From Planctomycetota bacterium (GTDB taxonomy: Bacteria > Planctomycetota > UBA1135 > UBA2386): DNA of 64,000 bases. The DNA lies in the NCBI GenBank assembly GCA_020638655.1, contig JACKIC010000010.1, positions 90,604 to 154,603 of the forward strand, written 5' to 3'. Shown here piece after piece: positions 1-8,424 of this stretch. The translations under genes and the position numbers were made by a program. Every line of letters starts with the position of its first letter. The stretch's first letter is position 1. The notes under the pieces were generated by a model. It saw only the letters and a program-made list of their open reading frames with translations. It was not told where the DNA came from and searched no databases.

Positions 1-324
1 ATCCAGTCCGGTCGACACGCCGCCAAGAACATCCTCGCGCTGCTCGCAGGCCGCCCGACGCGGCCGTTCCACTACCGCGACAAGGGTTCGCTGGCGACGA
101 TCGGGCGGGCCGCCGCGGTGGGGCAGGTCGGCAAGCTCGAGCTCAGCGGCTTCTTCGCGTGGTGGATCTGGTGGATGATCCACATCGCCTACCTGATCGG
201 CTTCCGCAACCGCATCGTGGTGATGATCGGCTGGGCCTGGCAGTACTTCGCGTTCTCGCGCGGTGCGCGGCTGATCACCGGTCGCACGTGGGAACCCGCG
301 CGCGACGCCGAGCGCCGGGCGTGA
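1..324 (+). CDS. ndh: Type II NADH:quinone oxidoreductase, C-terminal part (5' end outside window)
   Basis: The frame is open from base 1 and ends at TGA 322-324, so only the last 107 residues are present. They match the C-terminal part of NDH-2 enzymes: SGRHAAKNI closes the nucleotide-binding region, followed by GRAAAVG and the amphipathic, Trp-rich stretch FFAWWIWWMIHIAYLIGF that anchors these monotopic enzymes to the inner membrane. NDH-2 moves electrons from NADH to quinone without pumping protons. The FAD and NADH GxGxxG motifs lie outside the window. A convergent EF-hand gene follows after 28 bases, with a hairpin between them. The family call is good; the symbol is by family only. Confidence 0.85.
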   Translation: MQSGRHAAKNILALLAGRPTRPFHYRDKGSLATIGRAAAVGQVGKLELSGFFAWWIWWMIHIAYLIGFRNRIVVMIGWAWQYFAFSRGARLITGRTWEPARDAERRA

Positions 325-347
325 GCGCCGGTAACACCTAGCGGCGC
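325..347. terminator. Hairpin between convergent genes
   Basis: GCGCCG at 325-330 pairs perfectly with CGGCGC at 342-347 across an 11-base loop. It starts directly after the TGA of the NADH dehydrogenase and sits before the end of the convergent EF-hand gene. There is no T-tract, so a bidirectional intrinsic terminator is inferred from position and stem only. Confidence 0.4.
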
Positions 348-352
348 GACGC

Positions 353-1336
353 CTAACGCAGCGCGGCGGTCGTGCGGGCCGGCGGCTTGTCGAGGCCGAG
401 TTCGGCCGCGTCGAGCTTGCCGTCGCGGTTCTTGTCCAGGCGCGTGAACAGCTGCCGCGCCCACTTCACCAGGCTGGGGTCGATGCGGCGCAGCGCCGCG
501 GTCAGTTCGTCCAGGGTCAGCGTTCCGTCGCCGTCGGCGTCGCCGCTGCCCCAGGGCATCGGCATCGCGCTGTCGACCGCGCCGCCCTCGGCCGGCGTCG
601 GCGGCAGGAGCTGCTCGATCTGGCCGAACCAGGGCGCCAGTTCGCCCTCCTCGATCTTGCCCGAGCGATCGGCGTCGAGGTTGCGCAGCATCGCCGCGAG
701 GATCGGCAGCAGGCCGAGTTGGCTGGTGATGCGGTCGAGTTCTTCGGGGTCGAGGCCGCCGTCGCGATTGCCGTCGTAGAGCCGGAAGAACCGCTGCAGC
801 GGCGTCGCCGCGGGGGCCTGCTCGGTCTGCTTGTCGAACTGCGGCACGGGTCGGCTCGGTCGCAGGTGCAGCGCCTTGCCGTGGTCGGTCACGAAGCGGA
901 AGTACGCGTCGAACTCGGGCCACGAGAGGTAGCCGTCGCGGTCGGTGTCCAGGCGCGCGAACGAACGCAGGTTCTTCGGATCGCCCAGCGACTCGATCGA
1001 ATCGCTGGCTTCGAACAGGTCGAGCCGGTCGTCGGCGTCCGCGTCGCAGGCGGAGAACAGGTCCCGGCTCGTCTGCTCGTCGTGCTGCTCGAGGCTGACG
1101 CGCGGCTTCTCGGTCTTCGCCGCGCTGCCACTGGCCGGGTCCTTTGCGGCCGGGTCCTTCGCCGCCGGTTCCTTCGGGGCCTGTTGCTTCGCGCCCTGAT
1201 CCTTCGATACCTGATCCTTGGCAGCCTGCTTGGCAGCGGGCCTGGTGTCGCCAGCGCCCGCCGGGACTTGCGCCGGCGCGGCGGCGGCGGCGCACGCGAT
1301 CAACAGGGCGCCGAGGATCGAGAGACGTCGCGACAT
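353..1336 (-). CDS. Secreted EF-hand protein with six calcium-binding loops
   Basis: A 327-residue protein with an N-terminal signal peptide (basic MSRR, hydrophobic core to about residue 20, AAAPAQ cleavage region). A low-complexity Lys/Ala/Asp-rich linker with KDPAA repeats spans about 33-78. Six EF-hand loops follow at about 98-109, 130-141, 188-199, 221-232, 266-277 and 301-312, each with the DxDxDG-like pattern and a Glu at loop end (for example DTDRDGYLSWPE and DADGDGTLTLDE). Likely an exported calcium-binding or structural protein; partner unknown. No clear Shine-Dalgarno is seen before the ATG. EF-hand repeat proteins are common in planctomycete secretomes, but the role here is not known. 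Confidence 0.9.
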   Translation of the reverse strand: MSRRLSILGALLIACAAAAAPAQVPAGAGDTRPAAKQAAKDQVSKDQGAKQQAPKEPAAKDPAAKDPASGSAAKTEKPRVSLEQHDEQTSRDLFSACDADADDRLDLFEASDSIESLGDPKNLRSFARLDTDRDGYLSWPEFDAYFRFVTDHGKALHLRPSRPVPQFDKQTEQAPAATPLQRFFRLYDGNRDGGLDPEELDRITSQLGLLPILAAMLRNLDADRSGKIEEGELAPWFGQIEQLLPPTPAEGGAVDSAMPMPWGSGDADGDGTLTLDELTAALRRIDPSLVKWARQLFTRLDKNRDGKLDAAELGLDKPPARTTAALR

Positions 1337-1490
1337 CGGTTGGGAACGGAACCCCGGGCATCGACCCGGAGTGCACAGAACTATAGCGCGCCCATCGCCA
1401 GGTGGGGCGCGCGGTCATGGAGACGGTCCGTTGGCGTCGGGAGCCTCACTGGCAGCGGCGGCTCGGGGCCCGAACAGAAGGCCCCGAAGA

Positions 1491-2576
1491 TCAGGGCACG
1501 AACAGGCAGTCGCGGCCCAGCCGTCGCGTCGGGGTGATGTCGTCCTCGCGCGGGACGAAGCCGGCCAGCTCGATGGCGTGGCCGCCGTCGCGCAGCAGGC
1601 GCGCCAGTTCGAGCATCGCGTCCGAAGCGGGGGCGAGGACCAGGTGCAGGCCGCGGTTGGCCAGCTCGGTGGCCTTGGCCGCGAAGCGGATCCCTGCGGT
1701 CAGCGGGTCGCCCGCGTCGATCACCTCGAAGCCGTGCGGGGGGCGACCCTTGCCGGAGACGAAGCACACGGCGGTCTCGATCGGGCTGCCTGCGGCCAGC
1801 CGCGAGCGCAGGCGGGTGACCGCCAGTTCGCCGCCCTGGTCGCGGGCCTCGGCCTGCAGCGCGGGCAGGTCGACGAGCAGCGCGACGCGCGTCGCCGGCG
1901 GCGCCGCCTCAGCTTGTCGCGAGCCGCCGTGTCCACGCGGCGTCTCTTCGCGGCGAGGCCGGTCTTCGCGTCGGGGGCGGTCGTCGTGACGCTGCCGGTC
2001 GTCGTGACGCTGCCGGTCCTCGTGACGCTGCCGGTCGTCGCGGCGCGGCCGGTCGTCGCGGCGGTGGCGGTCTTCCCGTCGGGGCCGCTCTGCGTCGCGG
2101 TCGTCGCGCGGGTCGCGGTGGTGGCCGCGGTCTGGTGAGCGTCTCTCGTCTGGCGCGTGTCGGTCACGGCGCTCCGGCTCCGATCGCGGGTCGCGTTCGT
2201 CCCGGTGCCGGTCTTGGCGCGCGGCGTCTTCGCGGTGCTCTCGGCGCGGCGCTTCGACCGGCGCCGGGCGCTCGTGGCGCGGGGCCGCGTCTTCCCGGGC
2301 CTCCGGGGCCGATTCGCGACGAGGTTGCGATGGGCGCCCGGTCCTGGGCTGCTGGAACACCACTTCCTTCACGTCGTCGTGGATGCGCTGCGCGTGGCTC
2401 ACGGGCACCTCCTCGACGTGCAGTTCGGTCGGCTGCTGGGCCGGCCGGGGGGGCGGGGTGTTGCCCTCGGGGGCGCTCGAGGCCTCTTGTTTGCTGCCCT
2501 TGCCCTTGCGTTTGCCCGCCGTGCGCCCGGTGGGGGCAGGGCCGTCGTCGAAGATGTTGGCGCCGAAGTCGGTCAT
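1491..2576 (-). CDS. NYN-like domain protein with long Arg/Asp/His repeat region
   Basis: About 361 residues from the ATG at 2576; the frame stays open further upstream but MTDFGANIF looks like a natural start. Residues about 20-90 are Pro/Glu-rich. About 100-245 are highly charged RDDR/RHDD-type repeats, encoded by an 18-base tandem repeat. The C-terminal 120 residues form a compact alpha/beta domain beginning RVALLVDLPALQ and later LVLAPASDAMLELARLLRDG. This layout (acidic residue after the first strand, later SD...L...L..G) resembles NYN/PIN-like RNA-binding or nuclease folds such as LabA/DUF88. The acidic catalytic set is incomplete by eye, so activity is uncertain. The charged tail suggests RNA binding. 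Confidence 0.6.
   Translation of the reverse strand: MTDFGANIFDDGPAPTGRTAGKRKGKGSKQEASSAPEGNTPPPRPAQQPTELHVEEVPVSHAQRIHDDVKEVVFQQPRTGRPSQPRRESAPEAREDAAPRHERPAPVEAPRREHREDAARQDRHRDERDPRSEPERRDRHAPDERRSPDRGHHRDPRDDRDAERPRREDRHRRDDRPRRDDRQRHEDRQRHDDRQRHDDRPRREDRPRREETPRGHGGSRQAEAAPPATRVALLVDLPALQAEARDQGGELAVTRLRSRLAAGSPIETAVCFVSGKGRPPHGFEVIDAGDPLTAGIRFAAKATELANRGLHLVLAPASDAMLELARLLRDGGHAIELAGFVPREDDITPTRRLGRDCLFVP
1979..2068. repeat. 18-base tandem repeat encoding the RDDRQRH-type tail
   Basis: Five consecutive units begin at 1979, 1997, 2015, 2033 and 2051, each starting CGGTCGTCGTGACGCTGC or a close variant. The first two are identical; the later ones drift. They lie inside the NYN-like gene and encode its six-residue charged repeat on the minus strand, so unit gain or loss would keep the reading frame. 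Confidence 0.85.
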
Positions 2577-2761
2577 CGCCGGCAGGCTAGCAAACCGGTC
2601 CCAGGGGTGCCATGGCGTCGACTTTTCCCAGCAGGGGCTTGTTCGCAAGCCGCTGCCGCGCTTGGATCTGCCTCCCCTGACAGGCCCTTTCGATTTCCGA
2701 CCCGCCGCGGCGCCGAGGTCCCTCCCGGGCGCCTTCGCGGCAGGTCTTCGAGGTTAACGAC

Positions 2762-3175
2762 GTGAATCGCAAAGCTCTCCTCGCGCTCTCCCTTCTCGCC
2801 ACCACGCTGGTCTCCTGCGGCACCGCGCGCCGCTTCGGCAAGGACGTGATGCTCGGCGTCGGTACGCCGGTGCTGATGGTCTATGGCGGCGCCACCGACG
2901 GCTACACCTCGGCCCGCAACGTGCGCGAAGGCATGGGCAGCAGCGCCGTGGTGGAGGTGCTCGCCTTCCCCTTCACCTTCACCTACAACGCCATCAAGCA
3001 CGGCATCTACGGCATCATCCACGTGATCGACGCCCCGCTGTGCCTGTTCTACGGCGCCGCCGAGCTGCACCCGCAGGGTCCGGAGATCCAGCCGCTCGAC
3101 TTCTACCAGGGCACGTTCTTCGACAAGAAGGCGAGCAGCACCGACGCCCAGAGCGGCGAGTCGATGCAGAAGTAG
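2762..3175 (+). CDS. Small exported lipoprotein of unknown function
   Basis: 137 residues from a GTG start, with a GAGG-like ribosome site about 11 bases upstream. MNRKALLALSLLATTLVSC is a lipoprotein signal peptide with lipobox LVSC, so Cys19 is the likely lipidated residue. The mature part contains hydrophobic glycine-rich stretches (VMLGVGTPVLMVYGG and FPFTFTYNAIKHGIYGIIHV) that may lie along or in a membrane. A hydrophilic Ser/Lys tail ends the protein. I do not recognise a family. It is divergent from the NYN-like gene and convergent with the gene at 3237, with a strong hairpin between their ends. Confidence 0.8.
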   Translation: MNRKALLALSLLATTLVSCGTARRFGKDVMLGVGTPVLMVYGGATDGYTSARNVREGMGSSAVVEVLAFPFTFTYNAIKHGIYGIIHVIDAPLCLFYGAAELHPQGPEIQPLDFYQGTFFDKKASSTDAQSGESMQK

Positions 3176-3211
3176 TTCTGCTCCGGCAGTCCGGCTCCAG
3201 TAGTTCGGCGC

Positions 3212-3231
3212 CGGCGCCCGCGGGGGCGCCG
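3212..3231. terminator. Strong GC hairpin between convergent genes
   Basis: CGGCGCCC at 3212-3219 pairs perfectly with GGGCGCCG at 3224-3231 around the tetraloop GCGG. It lies between the lipoprotein stop (3175) and the end of the convergent secreted protein (3237), with CCTTT just after on the plus side. A bidirectional intrinsic terminator is the simplest reading. Confidence 0.6.
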
Positions 3232-3236
3232 TGCCT

Positions 3237-4118
3237 TTAGCGCTTGTCGCTGCCGCCGAGCAGACGTTCGGCGTAGCGCGGCAAGCGGGCGATCAGATCG
3301 CGCGCCTCGCGCGGATCGATCGCGGCCTTGCGCGCCAGATGGTCGCGCAGCGACCCGAGCAGCATGCGCTGCTGCGGGGAGACCTCCTCTTCGCCGAGCC
3401 AGGTGTCGAGTTCGGTCAGCGCGTGGGCGACGACCGCCTCCGGCTCCTCGGCCGTGACCGGCGGACGCCAGGTGGCGAAGTAGAGCGCGCGCAGGGCGTC
3501 GGCCTGCGACCTGCGGCCGTTGACCTCGGCGTTGACGATCGTCGCGGCATAGAGGCGCTGCAGGTAGTTGCTGACCTGCGGCGAGCGGCTGAGGTTGGCG
3601 AAGGCCTGCATGCGCTGCCGGCGGCGATCGCGCAGGCTGGGGCCGGTCTGGGCGAGCAGCCAGCTCTCGGCCTTGGGTACGAGCGGGCGCAGTTCGGGCA
3701 CCCCGTGGCCGTCGCCTGCCAGCTCCGGCAGCGTGACGGTCGGAGCGTCGTGCAGCCGCTGCAGCAGGCCGTCGACCTCCAGGCGCGGCTGGACCTCGGC
3801 CCAGGCGCTGCGCAGTGCCGCGGGGGATTCGACCAGGCCCGGGGCCGGTGGGGTCGTCACGCCCATGCGCTGCAGCTCGGCGAGCCGCGCGGCCGCGACC
3901 CAGCGTTCGGGCTGCGCCGAGCGCCCTTCGCGGGCGACCCTGGCATACTGGGCGGCCGCGCCGGCGGTGTCGAGGTCGAGCACCTCGCTGATCCAGGCGC
4001 GGTGCAGGGCGGCGAGGGGCTGTTCGATGGTCTCGGGCCCCTGGGCCGTCGCGCGCGGCGCGAGCGCGGCGCTGGCGAACGCCGCGCCGAGGATCGCGAG
4101 CCGGCGGGTCGCGGTCAC
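3237..4118 (-). CDS. Exported protein of unknown function, third gene of a two-component operon
   Basis: 293 residues. The GTG start at 4118 overlaps the response-regulator stop (GTGA) and has GGAGG six bases upstream, which fixes the start. The N-terminus (VTATRRLAILGAAFASAALAPRATAQ) is a signal peptide with a cleavage site near residue 26. The rest is largely alpha-helical and rich in Leu, Ala and Arg with no recognised domain; a second part (about 195-290) contains LDTWLGEEEVSPQQRMLLGSL and a basic C-terminus. Translational coupling to the response regulator suggests it belongs to the same signalling system, perhaps as a periplasmic accessory or output. No family is recognised. Confidence 0.8.
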   Translation of the reverse strand: MTATRRLAILGAAFASAALAPRATAQGPETIEQPLAALHRAWISEVLDLDTAGAAAQYARVAREGRSAQPERWVAAARLAELQRMGVTTPPAPGLVESPAALRSAWAEVQPRLEVDGLLQRLHDAPTVTLPELAGDGHGVPELRPLVPKAESWLLAQTGPSLRDRRRQRMQAFANLSRSPQVSNYLQRLYAATIVNAEVNGRRSQADALRALYFATWRPPVTAEEPEAVVAHALTELDTWLGEEEVSPQQRMLLGSLRDHLARKAAIDPREARDLIARLPRYAERLLGGSDKR

Positions 4119-4840
4119 GATTCCTCCAGCAGCTGCGACTCGAAGCGGTAGCCGAGGCCGTGCACGGTGACGACGTGCACGGGGTTCTCGACGTCGCGCT
4201 CGAGCTTCTTGCGCAGGCGCGCGATGTGGTTGTCGACGGTGCGCGTGGTCGGCAGGTGCACGTAGCCCCAGACCTTGCGCAGCAGGTCCTGGCGGCTGAC
4301 GACCTCGCCGCGGCGGTCGATCAGCATGCGCAGGATCTCGGCTTCGTAGCGCGACAGCTGGATCTCCTCGCCGTCGCGCACGATCGAGAAGCGCCGCCAG
4401 TCGACGACCAGGTCGGGGAACTTCATCACGCTGTTGGCTGCGGCGCGCTCGCCCGAACTCTTGGCGCCGGCCTGGGTGCGGCGCAGCACGGCGCGGATGC
4501 GCGCCGCCAGCTCGGACAGGCCGAACGGCTTGGTCAGGTAGTCGTCGGCGCCGAGCTCGAGCCCCTGCACCTTGTCGCGGTCCTGGCCCTTGGCCGAGAC
4601 GATGATGATCGGCGTCTCGTGGCCCGTTTCGCGCAGGTGGCGCAGGACCTCGAGTCCGGGCATGCCGGGCAGCATCAGGTCGAGCAGGATCAGCGTCGGC
4701 CGCTGGTCGCGCGCCTTGCGCAGGCCTTCCTTGCCGTCGGCGGCGGTCTGCACGCGGTAGCCTTCGAGTTCGAGGTTGTGCTGGATCCCCGCGCGCAGGT
4801 CGGGTTCGTCTTCGATCACGAGGATGAGGGGTTCGATCAT
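4115..4840 (-). CDS. OmpR/PhoB-family response regulator
   Basis: 241 residues. The receiver domain (about 5-120) has the acidic pair at ED10-11, the phospho-acceptor Asp54 in ILLDLMLPG, a Ser in IIVSAKG and the conserved Lys in LTKPFG. A winged-helix DNA-binding domain (about 145-232) carries TRTVDNHIARLRKKLE and the C-terminal hairpin VHGLGYRF. It should be phosphorylated by the overlapping upstream kinase (ATGA overlap at 4837-4840) and act as a transcription factor. The next gene overlaps its stop codon, so the three genes form one translationally coupled operon. Target genes are not known. Confidence 0.95.
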   Translation of the reverse strand: MIEPLILVIEDEPDLRAGIQHNLELEGYRVQTAADGKEGLRKARDQRPTLILLDLMLPGMPGLEVLRHLRETGHETPIIIVSAKGQDRDKVQGLELGADDYLTKPFGLSELAARIRAVLRRTQAGAKSSGERAAANSVMKFPDLVVDWRRFSIVRDGEEIQLSRYEAEILRMLIDRRGEVVSRQDLLRKVWGYVHLPTTRTVDNHIARLRKKLERDVENPVHVVTVHGLGYRFESQLLEES

Positions 4841-7023
4841 GGCTGACGTCGGGAAGGTGACCGGGCAACGGTCGCGGCGGCGACCGGTTCGGTCGGCGCG
4901 CCGGCGGGCGCGGACAACGGTAACTGCAAGCGGAACACACTGCCGCCGTCGGCGCGGCGTTGTGCGTCGATGGTGCCGCCGTGGGCGGTGGCGAAGTGGC
5001 GCACGAGGCTCAGGCCCAGGCCGGCGCCACGCACCTCGCCCGAGTTGGTGGCGCGGTAGAAGCCGTCGAAGATGTGGTCCTCCTCGCCTGGCGGAATGCC
5101 GCGGCCGCGGTCGCGGACCTCGACCACGGCCATGCCGTCGCGGCGCCGCAGCACCAGTTCGATCTCGTGGTCGGCGGCGTCCTCGGGGCCGTACTTGGCG
5201 GCGTTCTCGAGCAGGTTGACGATCGCGCTCTCGCAGGCGTTGGCGTCGACCGTGACGTGGATGCCCAGCGGCAGGTCGTCGATCAGGGTTGCGCCGCGCG
5301 CCTCGAGGTGCGGCGAGTAGGCCTCGGTGACCGCGCGCAGCAGCTCGCCGAGGTCGATCTCCTCGGCCTCGTAGCTGAGGGTGCCGGCCTGCTGCCGCGA
5401 GAAGTCGAGGATGCGCTGGATCAGGGCGGTCAGGCGCTCGGACTCGCGGGCGATGATGCCGCCGAAGTGCATCGCCTGGTCGGAGTCGCGGGCGCGACCC
5501 ATGCCCAGGGTCTCGCCGTACATCCGGATCAGCGCCAGCGGCGTCTTGAGCTCGTGCGAGACGCGCGAGACCAGGTCGACCTTGAGGTTGGCGAGCTCGG
5601 CTTCGCGCGACACCGAGCGCCACAGCCACAGCGCGCCACCGAGGGCGGTCACGAACAGGGCCAGCAGCAGGTAGGTGCGGGTGCGGGCCTCGGCCGCGGT
5701 CTCGGCCATGCGCCGTTCGGTGTTCGACGGGAACGCGCGCAGCGACAGGCCGCGCACCTCCAGCACCGGCGGGGTGAAGCCCTCCGGCACCTCGACGGGG
5801 GCGGGCACCAGCGGCACGCCCTCGCTGTCGTGCACCGACAGCACGAACGTCGAGTCGCCGCCGAGGAACGTGTGCAGGATCGGGGCGAGCATCTGCTCGA
5901 GGTCGAAGCGCATGCCGACGCGCGCGCAGCGCAGCTGCTCGCGTTCGTCGGCCGTCGCCGGCCGCACCCAGAACAGGATCGTGGTCGAGTCCAGCGTCGA
6001 CACCAGGGACACCGGCGGCTCTTCGCCGTCGCCGGCGGCGCCGAGCGAGCCCTGGCGCAGGCGGCGACGCAGCGACTCCTTGAGCAGCAGTTCGTAGTCG
6101 CCGGCGAAGACCCGCGACTGGGCGCGCTGGTAGGCCTCGCGCAGCAGCGCCTGGGTCTCGTCGAAGAAGGGGTCGTCGAAGGCGATCGTCTCGGCGAGGC
6201 GCTGGGCGACCGCGGTGAGCAGGCCGTCGGCGGCGTAGCTGTCGCGGCCGCTCTCGGCGATCGTGCGCAGCAACGCGATGCGTTCCTCGGGTGGCTCCAT
6301 CATCGCGATCGCGGACTCGGCGAGGATGCCCAGGGCGCGGGTGTCGTAGTCGTAGCGGCGGTTGTTGCCGATCACGGCGCTGCGCACCCGTTCGAACTCG
6401 CGCCGCGCGCTGTCGTGGTCACCGAGCTTGCGCAGCACGGTCGCGATCCGGAACCGCGCGGTCACCTCGGCCTCGTCGAGATCGCGGCGGCCGCCGCGAC
6501 CCGGCAGGTTGGCCTCCTCGAACTTCGCGATCAGGTCGCGCAGCACGGTCTGCGCGGTCTCGAGGTCGCCGCGCGTGATCAGCAGGTCGGCGCTACGGAG
6601 CGCCGTCGCGATGGTGTTGTCCTCGCCGCGCGGCTGCTGATCACCCGACAACGGCAGGCTTGCCGTCGCCGGCGGCGGCGACGGCCAGACCAGCGCGTTC
6701 TGCTGATCGAGCAGCACGATGTCGAGCAGCGGCGAGTCGCCGGCGGCGCGCAACGCCAGCGGCGTGCGCACCGGGCCGCGGCTCACCAGCAGGGCCTGCG
6801 CCGCGTCTGCCAGGCGCGGCAGCTCCCGGTCCAGGTGCTGGTCGATGGCGCGCACCGCGCTCTGCACGAACTGCAGCGCCTCGCGCTCGACCGCGGCCTC
6901 GACCTGCGTACCGCGGCGCTGCAGCTCGCTCTGGCCCAGGTAGGCCAACACCGCCAGCGGCACGAGGAACGTGCACAGCGCCAACAGGTGGCGGCGACTG
7001 AAGCGCGAGCGCGGGCCTTTCAT
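4837..7023 (-). CDS. Membrane sensor histidine kinase with large helical-repeat sensor domain
   Basis: About 728 residues from MKGPRSRF at 7023; an ATG 13 codons upstream is also possible. Transmembrane helix 1 is at about 12-30. A roughly 430-residue extracytoplasmic region follows, with TPR-like helical repeats (for example ITRGDLETAQTVLRDLIAKF and LRKLGDHDSARREFERV). Transmembrane helix 2 (TYLLLALFVTALGGALWLW) precedes the kinase core: His490 in VSHELKTPLALI, N box NLLENAAKYG, DRGRGIPPG and GAGLGLSLVRHF. No HAMP domain is evident between helix 2 and the His box. It overlaps the response-regulator gene by four bases, so they are a cognate pair. The signal is unknown. Confidence 0.92.
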   Translation of the reverse strand: MKGPRSRFSRRHLLALCTFLVPLAVLAYLGQSELQRRGTQVEAAVEREALQFVQSAVRAIDQHLDRELPRLADAAQALLVSRGPVRTPLALRAAGDSPLLDIVLLDQQNALVWPSPPPATASLPLSGDQQPRGEDNTIATALRSADLLITRGDLETAQTVLRDLIAKFEEANLPGRGGRRDLDEAEVTARFRIATVLRKLGDHDSARREFERVRSAVIGNNRRYDYDTRALGILAESAIAMMEPPEERIALLRTIAESGRDSYAADGLLTAVAQRLAETIAFDDPFFDETQALLREAYQRAQSRVFAGDYELLLKESLRRRLRQGSLGAAGDGEEPPVSLVSTLDSTTILFWVRPATADEREQLRCARVGMRFDLEQMLAPILHTFLGGDSTFVLSVHDSEGVPLVPAPVEVPEGFTPPVLEVRGLSLRAFPSNTERRMAETAAEARTRTYLLLALFVTALGGALWLWRSVSREAELANLKVDLVSRVSHELKTPLALIRMYGETLGMGRARDSDQAMHFGGIIARESERLTALIQRILDFSRQQAGTLSYEAEEIDLGELLRAVTEAYSPHLEARGATLIDDLPLGIHVTVDANACESAIVNLLENAAKYGPEDAADHEIELVLRRRDGMAVVEVRDRGRGIPPGEEDHIFDGFYRATNSGEVRGAGLGLSLVRHFATAHGGTIDAQRRADGGSVFRLQLPLSAPAGAPTEPVAAATVARSPSRRQP

Positions 7024-7090
7024 CGAGGGGGGAGCGCGCCCGCCGAGGGGACGCGGGCGCACCGCAGCAGCGTAGCTGGTCGGTGCGCGG

Positions 7091-8344
7091 TCAGGAAGGC
7101 GGCGTCGCGCCGTCGCCGTTCCGGTCGCGACCGAGCCGCCAGCCCCATGCCATGAGGGCGATCAGCAACAGCGCGGCGGCCAGCACCCACGGCCAGACCT
7201 GCGGCAGGACGACGGTGGTCAGCTTCTGCAGGTCGCGCGGCACGCCGGTGAGGCAGTTGCACGCCACCATCGGCGCGTAGAAGTGCTGGGCCACCGGCAT
7301 CACCGCGTACCGCGACACCAGCACCTGCAGCACCAGCGCGGCGAGCAGCAGGCCGCGACCGCCACCCCGCCGCAGCAGTTCGCGCCAGCTCCACAGCAGC
7401 GGCAGGAACAGGAAGTTCACGAAGCGGTTGAAGTCGTGGGCGACCAGGTAGATGCCCAGGATCGCGAGCAGATAGAGCAACAGCGCCGGCCGCTGCCAGC
7501 GGCGCTCGCCGCCGACCATCGCGGGTGGGTTCGCCGCGCCGTGCCGGTACGCGAACGGCAGCGCCACCAGTTGCACGCCGAACACGAGCACCACCTGCAC
7601 CAGCGCCAGGTAGAGCACGCCGAGGAAACCAAGCGGGAAGTAGCCGTTGCCGAAGTAGTAGCTCGGCGGGATGTCGTCGGCCGCGTGGTCGTGCACGTAC
7701 CAACGGAACGCGCCGTAGGCGACGACCACCGCGGCGGCGGCGGCGCCGTCGCGGCGCCAGTCGGCCCCGGCGAGCGCGCGCCGTAGCCAAAGCAGGACGG
7801 GCACGAAGAACAGCACCTGTTCGTGCGCCAGCGCGCCGAACAGGGTGAAGATCCACAGCGCGGCGCCGTTCCGCACCGACAGCGCCGCGGCGAGCAGCAT
7901 CACGAAGCTCAGCGAGTCGGGATAGCCGACGTGGCTCTTGTAGAGCTGCGTGGCGCCGCCCAGGCCGCAGGCCAGGGTCAGCAGCGCGCTGTCGACGAGA
8001 TCGCACCCGAGCCTGCGCGCCGCCCAGAACACCATCGCCAGCAGCAGCGCGGCGCTGCCGTGCGCGGCCAGATAGAACCGCGCGCCGTCGAGGCCTAGCA
8101 GATGGGCGAACGCGGGCAGCAGGATCCGGTGCGGGAACAGGTCGCGCCACTCGAACGGCGCCACCGACATCTTCTGGTAGGTGAGCCCGAAGCTGAAGCC
8201 GTTGGTGCCCGGGGTCTCGACCAGGCACGACAACCAGAACACGGCCGCGGCGATCAGCAGGGCGCAGCAGGCGTCGGCGACAAGGCGGCTCGGTCTCACG
8301 GGGCGAAGGCGGCCGGCGCGACGCCGGAGGCGCGATCGTCGCAC
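7091..8344 (-). CDS. Polytopic membrane protein, possibly GT-C-like
   Basis: About 417 residues from a GTG at 8344; a GTG at 8299 (VRPSRLVADACC) is equally plausible, and neither has a clear ribosome site. Around ten hydrophobic segments are visible, starting ACCALLIAAAVFWLSCLV. A loop after the first segment is followed by WRDLFPHRILLP, and later loops hold YKSHVGYPDS and AHEQVLFF. This topology resembles polytopic glycosyltransferases or O-antigen ligase-like proteins, but no diagnostic acidic motif is certain. It follows the sensor-kinase gene on the same strand with a 67-base gap, so co-transcription is not assured. Function unassigned. Confidence 0.75.
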   Translation of the reverse strand: MRRSRLRRRAGRLRPVRPSRLVADACCALLIAAAVFWLSCLVETPGTNGFSFGLTYQKMSVAPFEWRDLFPHRILLPAFAHLLGLDGARFYLAAHGSAALLLAMVFWAARRLGCDLVDSALLTLACGLGGATQLYKSHVGYPDSLSFVMLLAAALSVRNGAALWIFTLFGALAHEQVLFFVPVLLWLRRALAGADWRRDGAAAAAVVVAYGAFRWYVHDHAADDIPPSYYFGNGYFPLGFLGVLYLALVQVVLVFGVQLVALPFAYRHGAANPPAMVGGERRWQRPALLLYLLAILGIYLVAHDFNRFVNFLFLPLLWSWRELLRRGGGRGLLLAALVLQVLVSRYAVMPVAQHFYAPMVACNCLTGVPRDLQKLTTVVLPQVWPWVLAAALLLIALMAWGWRLGRDRNGDGATPPS

Positions 8345-8424
8345 AGGGTCCCCTCGTGGTCCAATGGTGCCCGGGATGGCAGAGGGGTGGCGAGACGGCG
8401 GGGTCGTGCCTACCGTGGCAACGC

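Noticed and set aside
1979..2068. CRISPR-like repeat array
   Set aside because: Units are contiguous without spacers, in frame, and lie within a coding region.
4960..7155. A 731-codon plus-strand frame opposite the sensor kinase
   Set aside because: Low-complexity peptide; the minus strand holds a complete histidine kinase.
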